DNA of 64,000 nt from Pleurostoma richardsiae (Eukaryota; Ascomycota; Sordariomycetes; Calosphaeriales; Pleurostomataceae), in NCBI GenBank assembly GCA_030052745.1, contig JANBVO010000038.1:1-64000 (forward strand), given 5' to 3'. The notes beneath the pieces were generated by a model, which made no database searches, was not told the DNA's origin, and saw only the letters and a program-made list of their open reading frames with translations. This document shows, piece after piece, positions 32,869-43,717 of this stretch. Each line of letters begins with the position of its first letter. The first letter of the stretch is position 1. The position numbers and the translations under genes are program-made.

Positions 32869-35076
32869 ATGACCGTTGTTGCGCCTCTTCGTGATACCCC
32901 ACGTGGGTCTTTGTGGAAAGTTGCTGCGACCGCCTTTGTAGCCATGCTGCCCCATGTCAATGGTGCATACATTGACCCAAACCTTACACCGTCCACACCT
33001 ACCAAGACCCCAATCAGCTATGTCGATACTACCCTCAGCGACTACGACCGTTTAGTTCTCCATGTCAACGGCGAGCCATTCTTCTACAACGGCATCCAGC
33101 TCCGGGCTGATAAGCTCCGAGATGGCTGGGGCCTCTCTGAGTCAGAGATCAAGGTCATGTACCAGAAAGCCGCTGACGACGGATTCACGGTTGTGAACAC
33201 TCAACTTCTCTGGAAGGAGATACAGCCAGATTCGTCCTTCAACGCCACCGAGTCGACATATATTCGTGGTGGAGACTACGCCAGCAAGAACTACGAGAAC
33301 AGCATTACGGACCTGGTCCAGTACAGCAACTCTGACAAGACATTGGCTTATTTCAAGTTTGACTTCTCCAACTACAGTGATAACGTCACGGCAGCCAAAT
33401 TGAGATTCTACATTTCCGGAAACATCAGCGCTACTTCCTTCTCTGCGAATCTATACGGAATTACCAATAATTCTTGGTCCGCCTCATCTCTCACTTGGAC
33501 TGACGCCCCGAACCATAACGATAACGGCACCATATCTGGCACCCAGGACGAAGATTATTTCCTTGTGTCGTCTAGTCCGTCTTGGGACCCGATCCTGAAG
33601 TCGGGTTACTATGATTTTGACGCAACAGACTTCATCAAGAATTACTGTCCAGACCAGATTGCAAGCTTCATTCTAGAGGCCGAAGCCAGTGAAGTTGAGG
33701 TGGGCGCATCCATAAGTGGCGCCAAGGCAACCCGTCCTCCTCAACTCGTCATATCGGACGAAAACCGTTTCGATTGGACTTATGTAGACACCTTAATCGG
33801 ATGGGCTGAAGATGCTGGTGTTAAGCTCGAGTTCGTTTGGTTTGGTTCCGATTCTACTGGTGTTACTATGGATCATCGAGTGCCCTACTTCCCTTTCCGA
33901 AACAACAAAAACGAAAAGGTCGATGATGATGGCACACACACTCCCCTGTTCTCAAAGAACACCGCGCTCTCTAGCGGCATCTACTGGTATTTCCTTGACA
34001 AGAACGATCTTACGACTAGACAGCAGGAGAAGGCTGCAATCAAGGCGACGATGAACCACGTTGCTTCGTATAACAAAGCAAACGGAAACAAGACCACAGT
34101 CATTGGCGTTGACGTCGCAAACGAGCCCGGGGTTTTCAAGTACCATGGTTCAGCATTCACAGCATGGCATAATCCGGAGACGTGGTCTACATACTCCAAC
34201 TTTTCTTCGCTGCAGGCCTTTGTCGATCGCACCATGTGGGAGTTCTGCCTGAATCTCGCCAACGCCGTCAAGGAATCGGACTACCCCGTGTGGACGAGGT
34301 CCAATGACTATCGCACGGTTGATGCGGCCCACACGTCATACAACGAGGCTCAGAGGGAGACAGTAGGCACCAGCCTTGACTTTGTTGGCCAAGACCCCTA
34401 CAGCGATGACTTCAGCGTCGCGTTTGACTTTGGCCATACTGTGTCCTGGAACGGCAAAGATTACTCCGTGGGCAAGAACCTGCCGATGATCATGGAGAAC
34501 TCCGGCAAATTTACCGATGGACATGGCGTTATGCTTGCCTCGCTTGCGGGTGGGGCGTACTACAACGTGTACGACTTCATGGGCACCGACAACCTGGGAC
34601 TGTATGTGCCGAAGGACGAAGACGCTGGGGATTACACACCAGTGTCTCGCGGTGCCTACGTGGACGACATCATCAACGCCAATAAGATGTTACTGAAGAT
34701 ATCCGAAGACATCGCAACCAAGCTCCCAGTTGGTGCCGGGGGCAAAGACCTCGAGTTTCTGAACACGTTCTGGGACAGCACAAGTGCTACGTCTTCGTCC
34801 TCGTTCGGCAATGCCACAGTCACTTACACGCCGAGTAATGTGACCTATGTTGGGGTAGTAGATACCAGGAGCGCCAACGAGGTCGCTCTGCTCAGCACCG
34901 GAAGCGCCACATATAAGTTGTCTGGGATCGATGCTTCTAGCATTGTCTCTCTGCAGGCCGGATCCTATAACGGATCTAACTGGGTGATGGAGCGTAACGT
35001 CTCCTATAACACCTCCAGCAGTGCCGTTTCATTTGCTATTGGAGCAGCAGACTGCATCCGCCTCATTATAGACTAG
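32869..35076 (+). CDS. Secreted GH-A-like glycosidase with an internal CBM96-like (DNRLRE-type) module
   Basis: An intron-free frame of 735 residues. An N-terminal hydrophobic stretch (KVAATAFVAMLPHVNGA) is a likely signal peptide after a long polar start. The barrel begins VLHVNGEPFFYNGIQL and WGLSESEIKVMYQKAADDGF. At about 128-298 it is interrupted by a beta-sandwich-like module (STYIRGGDYASKNYENS, LAYFKFDFSNYSDNVTAAKL, PPQLVISDEN) of the DNRLRE/CBM96 type. The barrel resumes at FDWTYVDTLIGWAEDAG and KLEFVWFGSD, with acid/base motif VDVANEP (Glu 419) and a likely nucleophile motif PMIMENSG (Glu 543). A C-terminal beta-rich part follows from about 620. The whole resembles GH35/GH42-like or DUF4978-type clan A enzymes; the exact family and substrate are not certain. 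The ATG at 32869 is the first that gives a signal peptide. Confidence 0.82.
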   Translation: MTVVAPLRDTPRGSLWKVAATAFVAMLPHVNGAYIDPNLTPSTPTKTPISYVDTTLSDYDRLVLHVNGEPFFYNGIQLRADKLRDGWGLSESEIKVMYQKAADDGFTVVNTQLLWKEIQPDSSFNATESTYIRGGDYASKNYENSITDLVQYSNSDKTLAYFKFDFSNYSDNVTAAKLRFYISGNISATSFSANLYGITNNSWSASSLTWTDAPNHNDNGTISGTQDEDYFLVSSSPSWDPILKSGYYDFDATDFIKNYCPDQIASFILEAEASEVEVGASISGAKATRPPQLVISDENRFDWTYVDTLIGWAEDAGVKLEFVWFGSDSTGVTMDHRVPYFPFRNNKNEKVDDDGTHTPLFSKNTALSSGIYWYFLDKNDLTTRQQEKAAIKATMNHVASYNKANGNKTTVIGVDVANEPGVFKYHGSAFTAWHNPETWSTYSNFSSLQAFVDRTMWEFCLNLANAVKESDYPVWTRSNDYRTVDAAHTSYNEAQRETVGTSLDFVGQDPYSDDFSVAFDFGHTVSWNGKDYSVGKNLPMIMENSGKFTDGHGVMLASLAGGAYYNVYDFMGTDNLGLYVPKDEDAGDYTPVSRGAYVDDIINANKMLLKISEDIATKLPVGAGGKDLEFLNTFWDSTSATSSSSFGNATVTYTPSNVTYVGVVDTRSANEVALLSTGSATYKLSGIDASSIVSLQAGSYNGSNWVMERNVSYNTSSSAVSFAIGAADCIRLIID

Positions 35077-38000
35077 AATCTGTCCTAGAAGGCGCAGCAA
35101 TAGCACCGCATCTCGCGAGGGAGTTTTACTTCTACGATTAGAGGCACTGGGTTTGCGCAACTTTTTACCACATTCATCTTCCTTTACCTACTGTCATAAT
35201 CATTCATGACTTCCCTCCTTATAGATATCTAGTTTAATTGCATTGGTGGTCCCAAGAAATACGCCGAAAATCAGTTTGAATTGATTATATTTTCCAACTT
35301 CAAGCTAATTTCCAGAGCAAGAGAAAAGGAAGTCTTGACCGGGCAAATATCGATGACCATGCTGGACATGATATGTGACCCAGACAAGCGGTCTGGCCGG
35401 GATAACCATCGCCAAGACTAACCTCGAGATCCAGGTCAACCTGCCGGTATACTTCTCGGGCCACCGACACGCTCTGTGGATGTTAACGATTGACGCTGCC
35501 AAAGTTGCGGCAACAACGCCCAAACCCGTTAGGCACCCTTCCAGAAGTCGTCGCTGAGGCACTACTATTGCGTGTATACATACTAGTACTCTGACAGGTC
35601 CTGGGTGCAAAGCCCATCGTCAGGAAATATACTGTGCCAGACTACGAGACAAGCATAGTTAGACTGAGTACTCATATCAAACACACATAGGTGGCCCATC
35701 TTACCACCTGGACCTCGAAGCCGACTACTCTGGAAGAAACAGGACGTCTTTACTTTTCAGCGCAACTCATGCCGCTAGGATAATTATGCAGAGAATGAAC
35801 GAATAATAGCATACGGTTTAGGGCAGCGTAACGATGCGAAGGCCATAGCATTGGTTCCTGCGACAGGTTTTGGTCTCCAAGGAAGGGGAAACCCGGGTAG
35901 GATGACTAGGTGTTATGGTACTATGTGTAGCGAGAGCATATGTGGGAAGACCGTATGGATCTGGCCGGTAGTTATGGTCTGGTCTGTAGAGATGTCCAAA
36001 CTCGGGTCAGGGTTGCAACTCTTCTTTTTGATGCCTGACGGAGTGTATGAGATATATGTACAGTTATCCGTTTCTTCCTGTGCGGCCCCTGGGGGTCATG
36101 GAGGGAAGGGTCTATCCAGTGACATGTCTGGAGACTGGAGACGACTGGCGAGCCGGTGCGACGAGCCTCAATGATAGCCTCACTCGTACGACGACTCTTG
36201 GCTGCTACGGCAGAATAACGTTCAGGGGTTGCGCGTAATACGTTGTTTTTTTTGGAACGATACCCTTTTATAATCCCATCCACAAAGTCGGTTTCAGTTC
36301 AACCGCCAGCACCTCCAGTCCCTCAAGGTTTGTACTCTTTGTTAAGAAACCAAGTGAGAAGCATGCTGTCTTCCAGGGGCTGTCCATATCCTCAAAATCG
36401 AGTACGGCACAGGGAGATGGATCGTCGTCTCATGACGGCAGTCGCACATCATGCAAGTGTGATGCATCTGGAACAGTCCCAATTTAGCCTGGTTGCAGGC
36501 GGTCAGATTGCACAACACCAGGGGAACGGCTTTGGCGGGATGGTTGCACGACCATCAGGCCGGCCGGGAATGATAGAGAGCTTCACAGGCCAAGAACATC
36601 TGGTATTTCTCTCCGCTTGCCCGCGGCTTTGGGCGTTTACACATCCCACCTCGGCGGGAGTTCAGTTCGCTTCAGACATTGAGGCCTTGGAAGACGACGG
36701 GAGCAGGATGAAGGCCGGCCTCGATTGGCTGCTGGCGCCGCCCACAGCGCTGCTTATCCACGCTATCATTCCCGTCCGTCATCACCTTTATTCAACGGAA
36801 CGAGGCCTGACCGCCCGCTAAAGAAGCAGGACGTCAAAGTTGGCTTTCTGGAGGCGGTAGAGTTGGCCGATCGATCGTCTATTTCGCGCTACCCCGCATT
36901 GCCACACGCGCGCCCTGTCCGCTTGCCTCGTTGCGTTTGGTCATCACTCATCATTGCTGGAGAAGCGTCTTGATAAGGAATCACTCGATTCAGACGGCTG
37001 CAGGCAGAGCGTGACACCACGTGTGCAACTTCTGAGCTCAGCAGTTTATGTTTATAATCCAAGGGGGAGGAGGATGGGCAGCCCAGTGGTAGTCGTAATA
37101 CACTAGGTCGGTGGCCATTGCGAAGCTATCTCCGCCATCGGAGCCGCCGGCGTGCCTCTGAGACAATCAGTGGAGGATTGGGCAAAAGCAAATCCCGAAA
37201 GTCTAGGATGGCAAAAGACAACCTACAATTGCAGCTGTTGTTCCCCGATTCCTGGTCAGCGCCTGGTGGACTTAGCGGTGACGCAGGTTGCAACCACTAC
37301 AACGAATTAATCTTGCGGGGTGCAGCGCTTGGATGTGTTGGTCTTCTAATGCATTGCCTGCCGGTGTAGACAATGAAGGACCGGCCGAGTAGGGCTCGCA
37401 AGCCAACGGACAGGACTTTTGGAAACAAAAGGGAGACGAACAGTTGGCGGTCGTGCCGATTCTACAATTGCGGACCAGGCCCGATAGGTTCGCCTTGCCG
37501 AGGAGTCGGCAAAATGAAGCCGATGTCTGAAGGCAAGGAAACCCTTGCGCTGTTGAGGCCGGAGAGACCCGACTTCGCCGGCAGGATGGGGCCTAATGAG
37601 GGTTGCTGCCAGAGGTATCCACCTTTTGCTCGATGCTAAAGATTCTAGAAGTCTGGAGAGGACCAAGGACGTACTAAAGGGCTCAGTAGGGGTCGTCGCT
37701 TCTTTGACGTTGGACAGGAAGGTGGAGTCGAAGTCCGTCAAGAACGGATCCTGTGTCCTTCTGTATTGCGCAGTTGGTGATAGCTTATCCATGGGATGCT
37801 GGACGAGCTGAAATTGAGTAGTGAGGAGCTGACAGAGAGGGCTGGCAAAAGTGGCTTAACAAAACGGGGTTTCTGATTCGCAGATTTTCATTGCCTTTCG
37901 GACGACTCGGGCGTAGAAAAAGAAGCACGAGAGCCAAGACAAGTACACAGATCACCTCCCGTCGTCACTTCCCGATACAGTAATGGTACACGAGTGACCG

Positions 38001-39784
38001 CCCGCCCGATTAGTCACACGCGCCTGAGATTCTACATGCACCAAGGTACAAGAAGAAAAGTAACCTGGAAGCGAGCGACCTACCCGAAAGGGCAGGAAGT
38101 CGGTATCTGTCTCCGACATTTCGGCGACGACAACATGAGATGACTCCGTTATTCAGGAGAACTTCGTGACATTAGTCCCTCCCTCATCCGGGCTCCGTGC
38201 CAACTTTCTCCGTATTTGCTCCAACCTCCCCCACGCTGAGACCAAGATCCACACACCAAAGCCCGGGCACCCGCAGCCCTCAGCCCGCAGGCGCGGGCGG
38301 GCGGGCGAGCGGCCAGCGCCGAAGCAAGGGAGTAAAATCTCCGCAGAGCTGACTGACTGACTGACGTGTGACGATGGGGGTGCTGCCGCGCAAGTGTGTG
38401 TAATAAGCTCGTGTGCTGTGCTGCGCTGCTATCAGCAGCCCGGATCAGGCAGGAAGGGCAGGCAGGCAGGAACCACGGGGCGGAAACCGTCAGCCACTCC
38501 TTCCAATAAGGCTCTCCCACCGTTGCGGTAACCTCGTTATGTCCGGTGCTACCTGCGTTACGAAAGGTGCGGTACGGTACGGAGTACAACGTAATCCATC
38601 TGTATGTACTCCGTACTCTACTGGGCGATAAGGGAATGGGAAGGCGCACACAGCCTGAAAGCCCAAAGGTACCTGGTGTTGATAATGTGAGCGTGACCCG
38701 GATGTCACCCCTCCTTATCAGTGACTTGTTCCGTGGCTGTCTCAGCGCTGATAATATAACACCGTGGTCATCTCGCTCCTTCCTCTTCGCTGTGAAACTC
38801 CCTATCCTTCCTATTGTGCCTTGCTCGCCTCCCCCTTCATTCACAAAAGGGACAGAACGAACCTGCATTTTGAGGAGATTACCGGGGTACCGCTTGCTCT
38901 TGCGACGAGACGCTAAAAGTACCCAGGTACCTGCACTGTACCTGCCATCGTACCCGCTCCCGAGTTCGGAAACGGGGGGCGCCGATGAGGTCACACGCAT
39001 AACTTTGGGGGTCGCAACCATTCCGCTGGGAGCAGCAAGGGGAGATACGCCTACGATTGAAGGAAGGCACTCTACGCGAAAGAAGAAAGAAGGCGAACAA
39101 GGAGACGAGACTGCGACGGCACAGACGAACATCATATCCTCCCTCTCTTCGCCTGTGACACGATATCCCACGCTCTTGATCTCTTATGAGCAACAACCAC
39201 TCAGCAGCACACGAGATCGCAACACAAAGTGACGGATCCGTACCTGCCGACTCGCCTCTAGCCAGAGCCAGAGCGGCCTTCTTAGCTGCACGACTCGCGA
39301 CGACCTTCCTTCGTGTTTTCGCCTCGGCTTTTGCTCTCGAAGAATTGTGGTGCTGGTTTTGGCGTCATAGAGGCAGGAGGAAGACGTGGAAAATTCTCTT
39401 GGGTCCCCAGGCTGACGTTGCGCAAACCGCATCGTGCCTGTCCGCGACGTTCCTGTTACGTACATTTACGTACACAGCAAGGCACGCAGAAGCCCGTCGG
39501 CCCTTGCATCTGCACCCGCGGCCACCGTCACTGGTCTCCCCAAGGTCACCTTACGACGTGCTTTTCCTGCCGTGACAGCGTGCCGCAGGGTTGTGGCTGG
39601 ACCGCCGTGCGGATTGGGCAATTCTGGATCCTGCCGTTGGTCCCCTGAGAGAGCCCCCTAAAGATCCCGCAGCAGCGATGCGTCCCACCCTGCAGCCGAT
39701 CTAGCCAGCGGCGTCCCAGACATAGCTGCTTAGCAGTTCCCCCAAAAATAATACATTAATAAGGCGCGACGGAGTGCTGGCACG
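35077..39784. other. 4.7-kb gene-poor region
   Basis: No supported gene. Open frames of 192 codons (36243-36821, plus) and 340 codons (38149-39171, minus) lack domains and look random in composition. The region holds a 12-bp inverted repeat at 38577-38616, GACT tetramers near 38350-38364, GGCA-type repeats near 38448-38470, and AGGTACCT words near 38667 and 38934. The right end probably holds the promoter and leader of the next gene. Confidence 0.5.
38577..38616. repeat. 12-bp perfect inverted repeat built from TACGGAGTA
   Basis: GTACGGAGTACA at 38577-38588 pairs with TGTACTCCGTAC at 38605-38616, leaving a 16-base loop. The same 9-base core TACGGAGTA (either strand) also occurs at 4307-4315 and 53297-53305, always between genes. 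Confidence 0.85.
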
Positions 39785-41446
39785 ATGTTGTCTCCTCGCT
39801 CTTTTCTGGTCTCCCGCCAGAACAGAATACACCACTCTTCCAGACCCCCCGATCCAGCAACACGCTCAACCTCTATAACCACGGCTCTTGGAAGGAAGGA
39901 TGAACCCCAGACGAGGAGCGTTGTCGGGAGTAGCACCACCACAACCGCCATTACTACTGTTACCGCCAGCAGCGGCGCTGGCCAGTCGAGCATGGCAGCC
40001 AAGCGCAAAGAAAGGGCGGACCAGTCGCCTGGCCCCCCAACCGCGAGCCCACCCAAGACCGCATCCACCCTCACACGACCGACTACCCCAACGAGCCCAG
40101 TGCAGATTCCCAAATCCAAGCGAGACACGGCGCATGCGCACGCGCTAAAGCACCATCCGCATGGCCATCACCACCATCACCATGGCGAGAGGAGGGACCG
40201 CTCAAACTCCCCGCGGCCCGAGGATGTGCATTCCCCAGACGCCATCCCTCCGTCCGTCGCCGCCCTTCTGGCGATGACGACGATTCCGCCACCGAGGAGC
40301 CAACGCAACCTCCGCCAGAGATTGGCAAAGGAGAAGCGCATGACAGTCGATTCTATAATTGAGCAGACGCAGGAGTCGGAGAAAGAGTTGAGCCTGAACT
40401 TCTGCAGAAGCCCTCTTGATGTGCTGCTGAGTCCTCCTGATGACTCCGATGCGGACTCCATGTCTATCGCCGATAGCACCATGGGTCCGGAATCCGCTCT
40501 ATCCACCCGTACGGTCTCCTTGGACTCGGTGCCTTCGTTAGCAGATTCCTTTGCGACGGAGACCCTGCCGTCGGTAGAGACACCATGTACGCCTTCTGTG
40601 AGAGGACGTAGGGCGAGGCCGACTAGGCGATCCCTTGAACCCGTCTCCTCCCCACAGGGTGAGCTGGAGGACCACCCATTGTCCTCACCCGACATAAGCA
40701 TTGATGAGTTGGACTTTCGCGTGTTTGAAACCTCGCCCAGCCTGGAGTCGAAGAAGTCTCAAGCGCGCATGCCTCTGCAGCCCCTGAAGTCGGCATTCAA
40801 GTCGAACCTCACAGCGTCGCTACGCGCCCTCCGCAACGCAGCACGGTCATTCTCCTCTCTCAACTTGACCTCCATTCCGCCAGAAGACTTCCTGACGCGG
40901 TCGATTCTGACGCTCGATCCTCCTGTACCCTACACGGATGAACGCAGGCCGCCCGCGCTGGAAGAGGAGCCGTCGGCGGCCATGAGGAGGTACTTAAACC
41001 CTACGCAGACGTCGCGTTTGGAATCGCGGTCATCGTCGCCAGCCTCCGCATCCTCCCCTACGCCTGCTTCCCGATCTGGCTTTACCGCATCCATTCAAAT
41101 GCAGACTTACAAGGTGCAGCGCTCAAGGAGCGCATCACCTTCTGCACGCATGCCCAGGCGGTCTCTGATCTCACAGCCCGCGGGCGAGGCCGACCATGCC
41201 AAACAGAAGGAAACCACGCTCTCGGTATCCGTGCCTGGACCTCGCCAGAGGGAGATGCGGGAGAACTCGGATTTCATCCGGATCGCTGTGATGGAGATGG
41301 CGATGAGGCGCCGCGGCAAGCTCGACGATCAGCGACCAGGCCGCGCACGTTGGGCCCTTCCGCCAAGGAAGGTCAGCACGAGACCCTACGAGATCGGCAC
41401 CGATGGTGTTCCTGCTAGATGGATATCTACTACTGCCGTGTACTGA
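39785..41446 (+). CDS. Uncharacterised Ser/His-rich fungal protein with conserved C-terminal motif
   Basis: An intron-free frame of 553 residues, mostly low-complexity Ser/Pro/Thr/Arg and probably disordered. A histidine tract (HHPHGHHHHHHGE) lies near residue 122. A short helical piece follows (LRQRLAKEKRMTVDSIIEQT). The last 65 residues are the most protein-like: MRENSDFIRIAVMEMAMRR, then GKLDDQRPGRARWALPPRKV and a tail ending ARWISTTAVY. I recall this C-terminal pattern from other filamentous ascomycete hypothetical proteins. The start is uncertain: the ATG at 39785 opens the frame, but the in-frame ATG at 39992 (MAAKRKERADQS) is just as likely and would give 484 residues. No enzymatic motif, signal peptide or membrane segment is seen. 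It stands alone in a gene-poor stretch. Confidence 0.72.
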   Translation: MLSPRSFLVSRQNRIHHSSRPPDPATRSTSITTALGRKDEPQTRSVVGSSTTTTAITTVTASSGAGQSSMAAKRKERADQSPGPPTASPPKTASTLTRPTTPTSPVQIPKSKRDTAHAHALKHHPHGHHHHHHGERRDRSNSPRPEDVHSPDAIPPSVAALLAMTTIPPPRSQRNLRQRLAKEKRMTVDSIIEQTQESEKELSLNFCRSPLDVLLSPPDDSDADSMSIADSTMGPESALSTRTVSLDSVPSLADSFATETLPSVETPCTPSVRGRRARPTRRSLEPVSSPQGELEDHPLSSPDISIDELDFRVFETSPSLESKKSQARMPLQPLKSAFKSNLTASLRALRNAARSFSSLNLTSIPPEDFLTRSILTLDPPVPYTDERRPPALEEEPSAAMRRYLNPTQTSRLESRSSSPASASSPTPASRSGFTASIQMQTYKVQRSRSASPSARMPRRSLISQPAGEADHAKQKETTLSVSVPGPRQREMRENSDFIRIAVMEMAMRRRGKLDDQRPGRARWALPPRKVSTRPYEIGTDGVPARWISTTAVY

Positions 41447-41908
41447 CCTTGAGTCGGACGTGCGGCGATCTCTTTGACTGCACTGTCCATCTCCCCGGCC
41501 TAAGCTTACGAGTGGCTGCGAAACTGTCAAGACGATTTTACAGGCGCGAGGCAATCACGCCTCTCTTTCGCCAGGGATCTTGACCGTGAAGGAATACCTA
41601 ACATGGCATCTGGCCGCTCGATTCGAGCAAGGGATGCCAGACGAGCACTAGCCAATGCAGAGCGGCCTGATTACTACCCTATTTTCCTGGGTGTCACGAC
41701 CGATATCGCGGAACTGGACTTAAGCTTCTGGACATGCGATTTCTGGCCTGCCATCGCATCATCATGCATAAGGTTGCGGGAGGTGGCAAAGGGTCCTTCC
41801 CCGGAGACCCGCCAGTCATGTTACCCCTGCGCATGTCAGGTACACATGCCTTTTCCTGAATCGGACCGCCATTCGGAACGCTTTCAGGGAACGAAGAGGA
41901 AAAATTTT

Positions 41909-41930
41909 CCTTCGGGAAGTCCCCCGAAGG
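41909..41930. other. Short GC-rich hairpin
   Basis: CCTTCGGG (41909-41916) pairs perfectly with CCCGAAGG (41923-41930) around a 6-base loop. It lies about 460 bp past the stop codon of the preceding gene. No poly-T follows, and role unknown. Confidence 0.5.
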
Positions 41931-42242
41931 GCTGAAGGAGGGCCTTCATTTCGGCTCTGAACCGGCCTGGGGGTACTCTCGGCTCGAGTGGGAAGGAGGC
42001 CGTAAGACGGCGAGGCATTTTCGAGCCACTCTGCTCGCTCCACGAGTTGCGACTTGGGCAGCTCCCCGCCTCGGCCGAGTGAGCAACTGCCACGAATTCA
42101 CTCATGCTAGTGGAGGTCAGGAGTAGACCAGGCCCTTGCGAGATAACGTCTATTAGCGGGCTTCCAGCGACGTTCTCGCCGGTCTCTTCACGGCTTAAAC
42201 CCCCCGTCAGCTCAGCTCACACTTGATGAGTCTAACCGGTTA

Positions 42243-42254
42243 TCCCACGTGGGA
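42243..42254. other. 12-bp palindrome with CACGTG core
   Basis: TCCCACGTGGGA is fully self-complementary and includes a bHLH-type E-box. It lies far from any supported start codon, so a promoter role is doubtful unless an unannotated transcript starts nearby. Confidence 0.45.
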
Positions 42255-43717
42255 GCAGACAGACCCCCATAGTAACGGGTGGGGGCCTTCTTTGTGGGTC
42301 GGCTACTCTATCTGCCCGCAGGGTCCCTCACCGATTTTCGGCGAGGACAATTTGCTATCAGTCTTATCCGTCTCCTGTCTCCTGTCTCCTGATCCGCCTA
42401 GACACGATCTCTGATGTCCCTTCGCAGGGTGATGGATGGGGCCGCGTTGCGGTCGCGGATGCGGATCGGTTGTCCTGTACGGCAAGAGCACCTTGCTTGC
42501 TGAAGCGTGCATATATTGGTATCTTGACTCGCGCATGCAACGTTCCGTTGGGGACGCGAGACATCCCGCGCTGCTTTTTTATTTTTCTTGTTTTTCGGCC
42601 TCCCATTCGGCGTCTCGCCTTCCGTTTCTGCTGCCTTCTCACGCAGCTCGGGTGTCTTTTCTGGCATGACAAGGTGCATCGGGCATATGAGGCATGATGG
42701 GAGCATTAGGTGCATACCACGGCGTTTTGGGGGTTCAGATCTGGGTGGCATTTACAGCGTGTTGAGAGCGTCTTATCTTAATGTCTGGTTTTCGGGCGGC
42801 CCAGAGACCGTTCGCGGGACCGTCCCTTTACTCTCTCGGTGCGAAATCTTTCTCACCAGAAGAGTAAGGCATCGGGGGAGCAAGGCGGGCGGCATCGCGG
42901 ATGGTGATTGTGCGGGCAACTTCCCTTTAGCTGGGTTGAATTGACAGCAAGAAGGGACAGCGAAGGATTGCGGAAGGGTGGAACGATGCATGGGAAGCCA
43001 TGGTACGGTGTTTGGCATATGGCATCCTTACGAGAATAGTGTATGAAGAGCAAATGAAGGAAGATGATCAACATACTGTTCACAATTTGCGGTGCGCGGT
43101 GACATGAGACTGTAGATTCCCTCTCCCACTGATACTAATCCCTGGCCAATTAGTGTACCGTACTTGCTGATTGTCTGAGGTCTCTTCTGTTCCATCTGGA
43201 TGGACGCGTGAAGAGTTTCCAGAATGTGAGCCCCTCAGGGGAGCAGCACATTGAACCTGAAGCGAGTCACGATGTATGTGTATATGCGTCTATGGATCAC
43301 AGAGGCCAGTCCTAAGCTTTATCCTTTCCATATCTAGCTACCTGGGCAGCTATGGAAGAGTTTCCCAGCGCATGCTTCGCCTTCCCGACGCCGTCCTTGC
43401 GCCCTTTTCCTGGTTTCCTTTTCTCCCTGCCTCGTGTTCTGGTTGACAGAACGAGGGGAAGTTCGGTGGTTTGGGGGAAGCACTAATTAATACCTCCTCC
43501 AGCAGATGAGCCGCCCTGCCGATTTCCGACCAATGCTTGATACAAAAAGAGCATCATCATACGAGACAAAAGATGCAATGGCACTGAAATGGAACAGATT
43601 AAGAGAAAAGAAAAAGATGTTGGCCTCCGTGTGGTTGGTTATGTCTATCCTCCCTGCCCCGTAGTCTCATACATATGCCGCCCTCCACTTTTTGTCCCTT
43701 CCCCCCTTTGCGGCTTC

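Larger units (their letters stand above)
41447..43717. other. 2.3-kb gene-free region between two convergent genes
   Basis: Unusually long for convergent 3' flanks in this window. It holds a perfect palindrome TCCCACGTGGGA (42243-42254) with a CACGTG core, and a GC-rich hairpin at 41909-41930 (8-bp stem CCTTCGGG/CCCGAAGG, 6-base loop). Overlapping frames up to 118 codons have no domains. No tRNA or known ncRNA was recognised. Confidence 0.5.

Noticed and set aside
36243-36821. 192-codon open frame on the plus strand
   Set aside because: No recognisable motif and no codon bias like the neighbouring genes; a TATA-like word upstream is not enough.
38149-39171. 340-codon open frame on the minus strand in the gene desert
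   Set aside because: No domain, no membrane or signal pattern, composition rich in Arg/Ser/Pro/Cys, and an overlapping 228-codon frame on the other strand. GC-rich DNA gives such chance frames.
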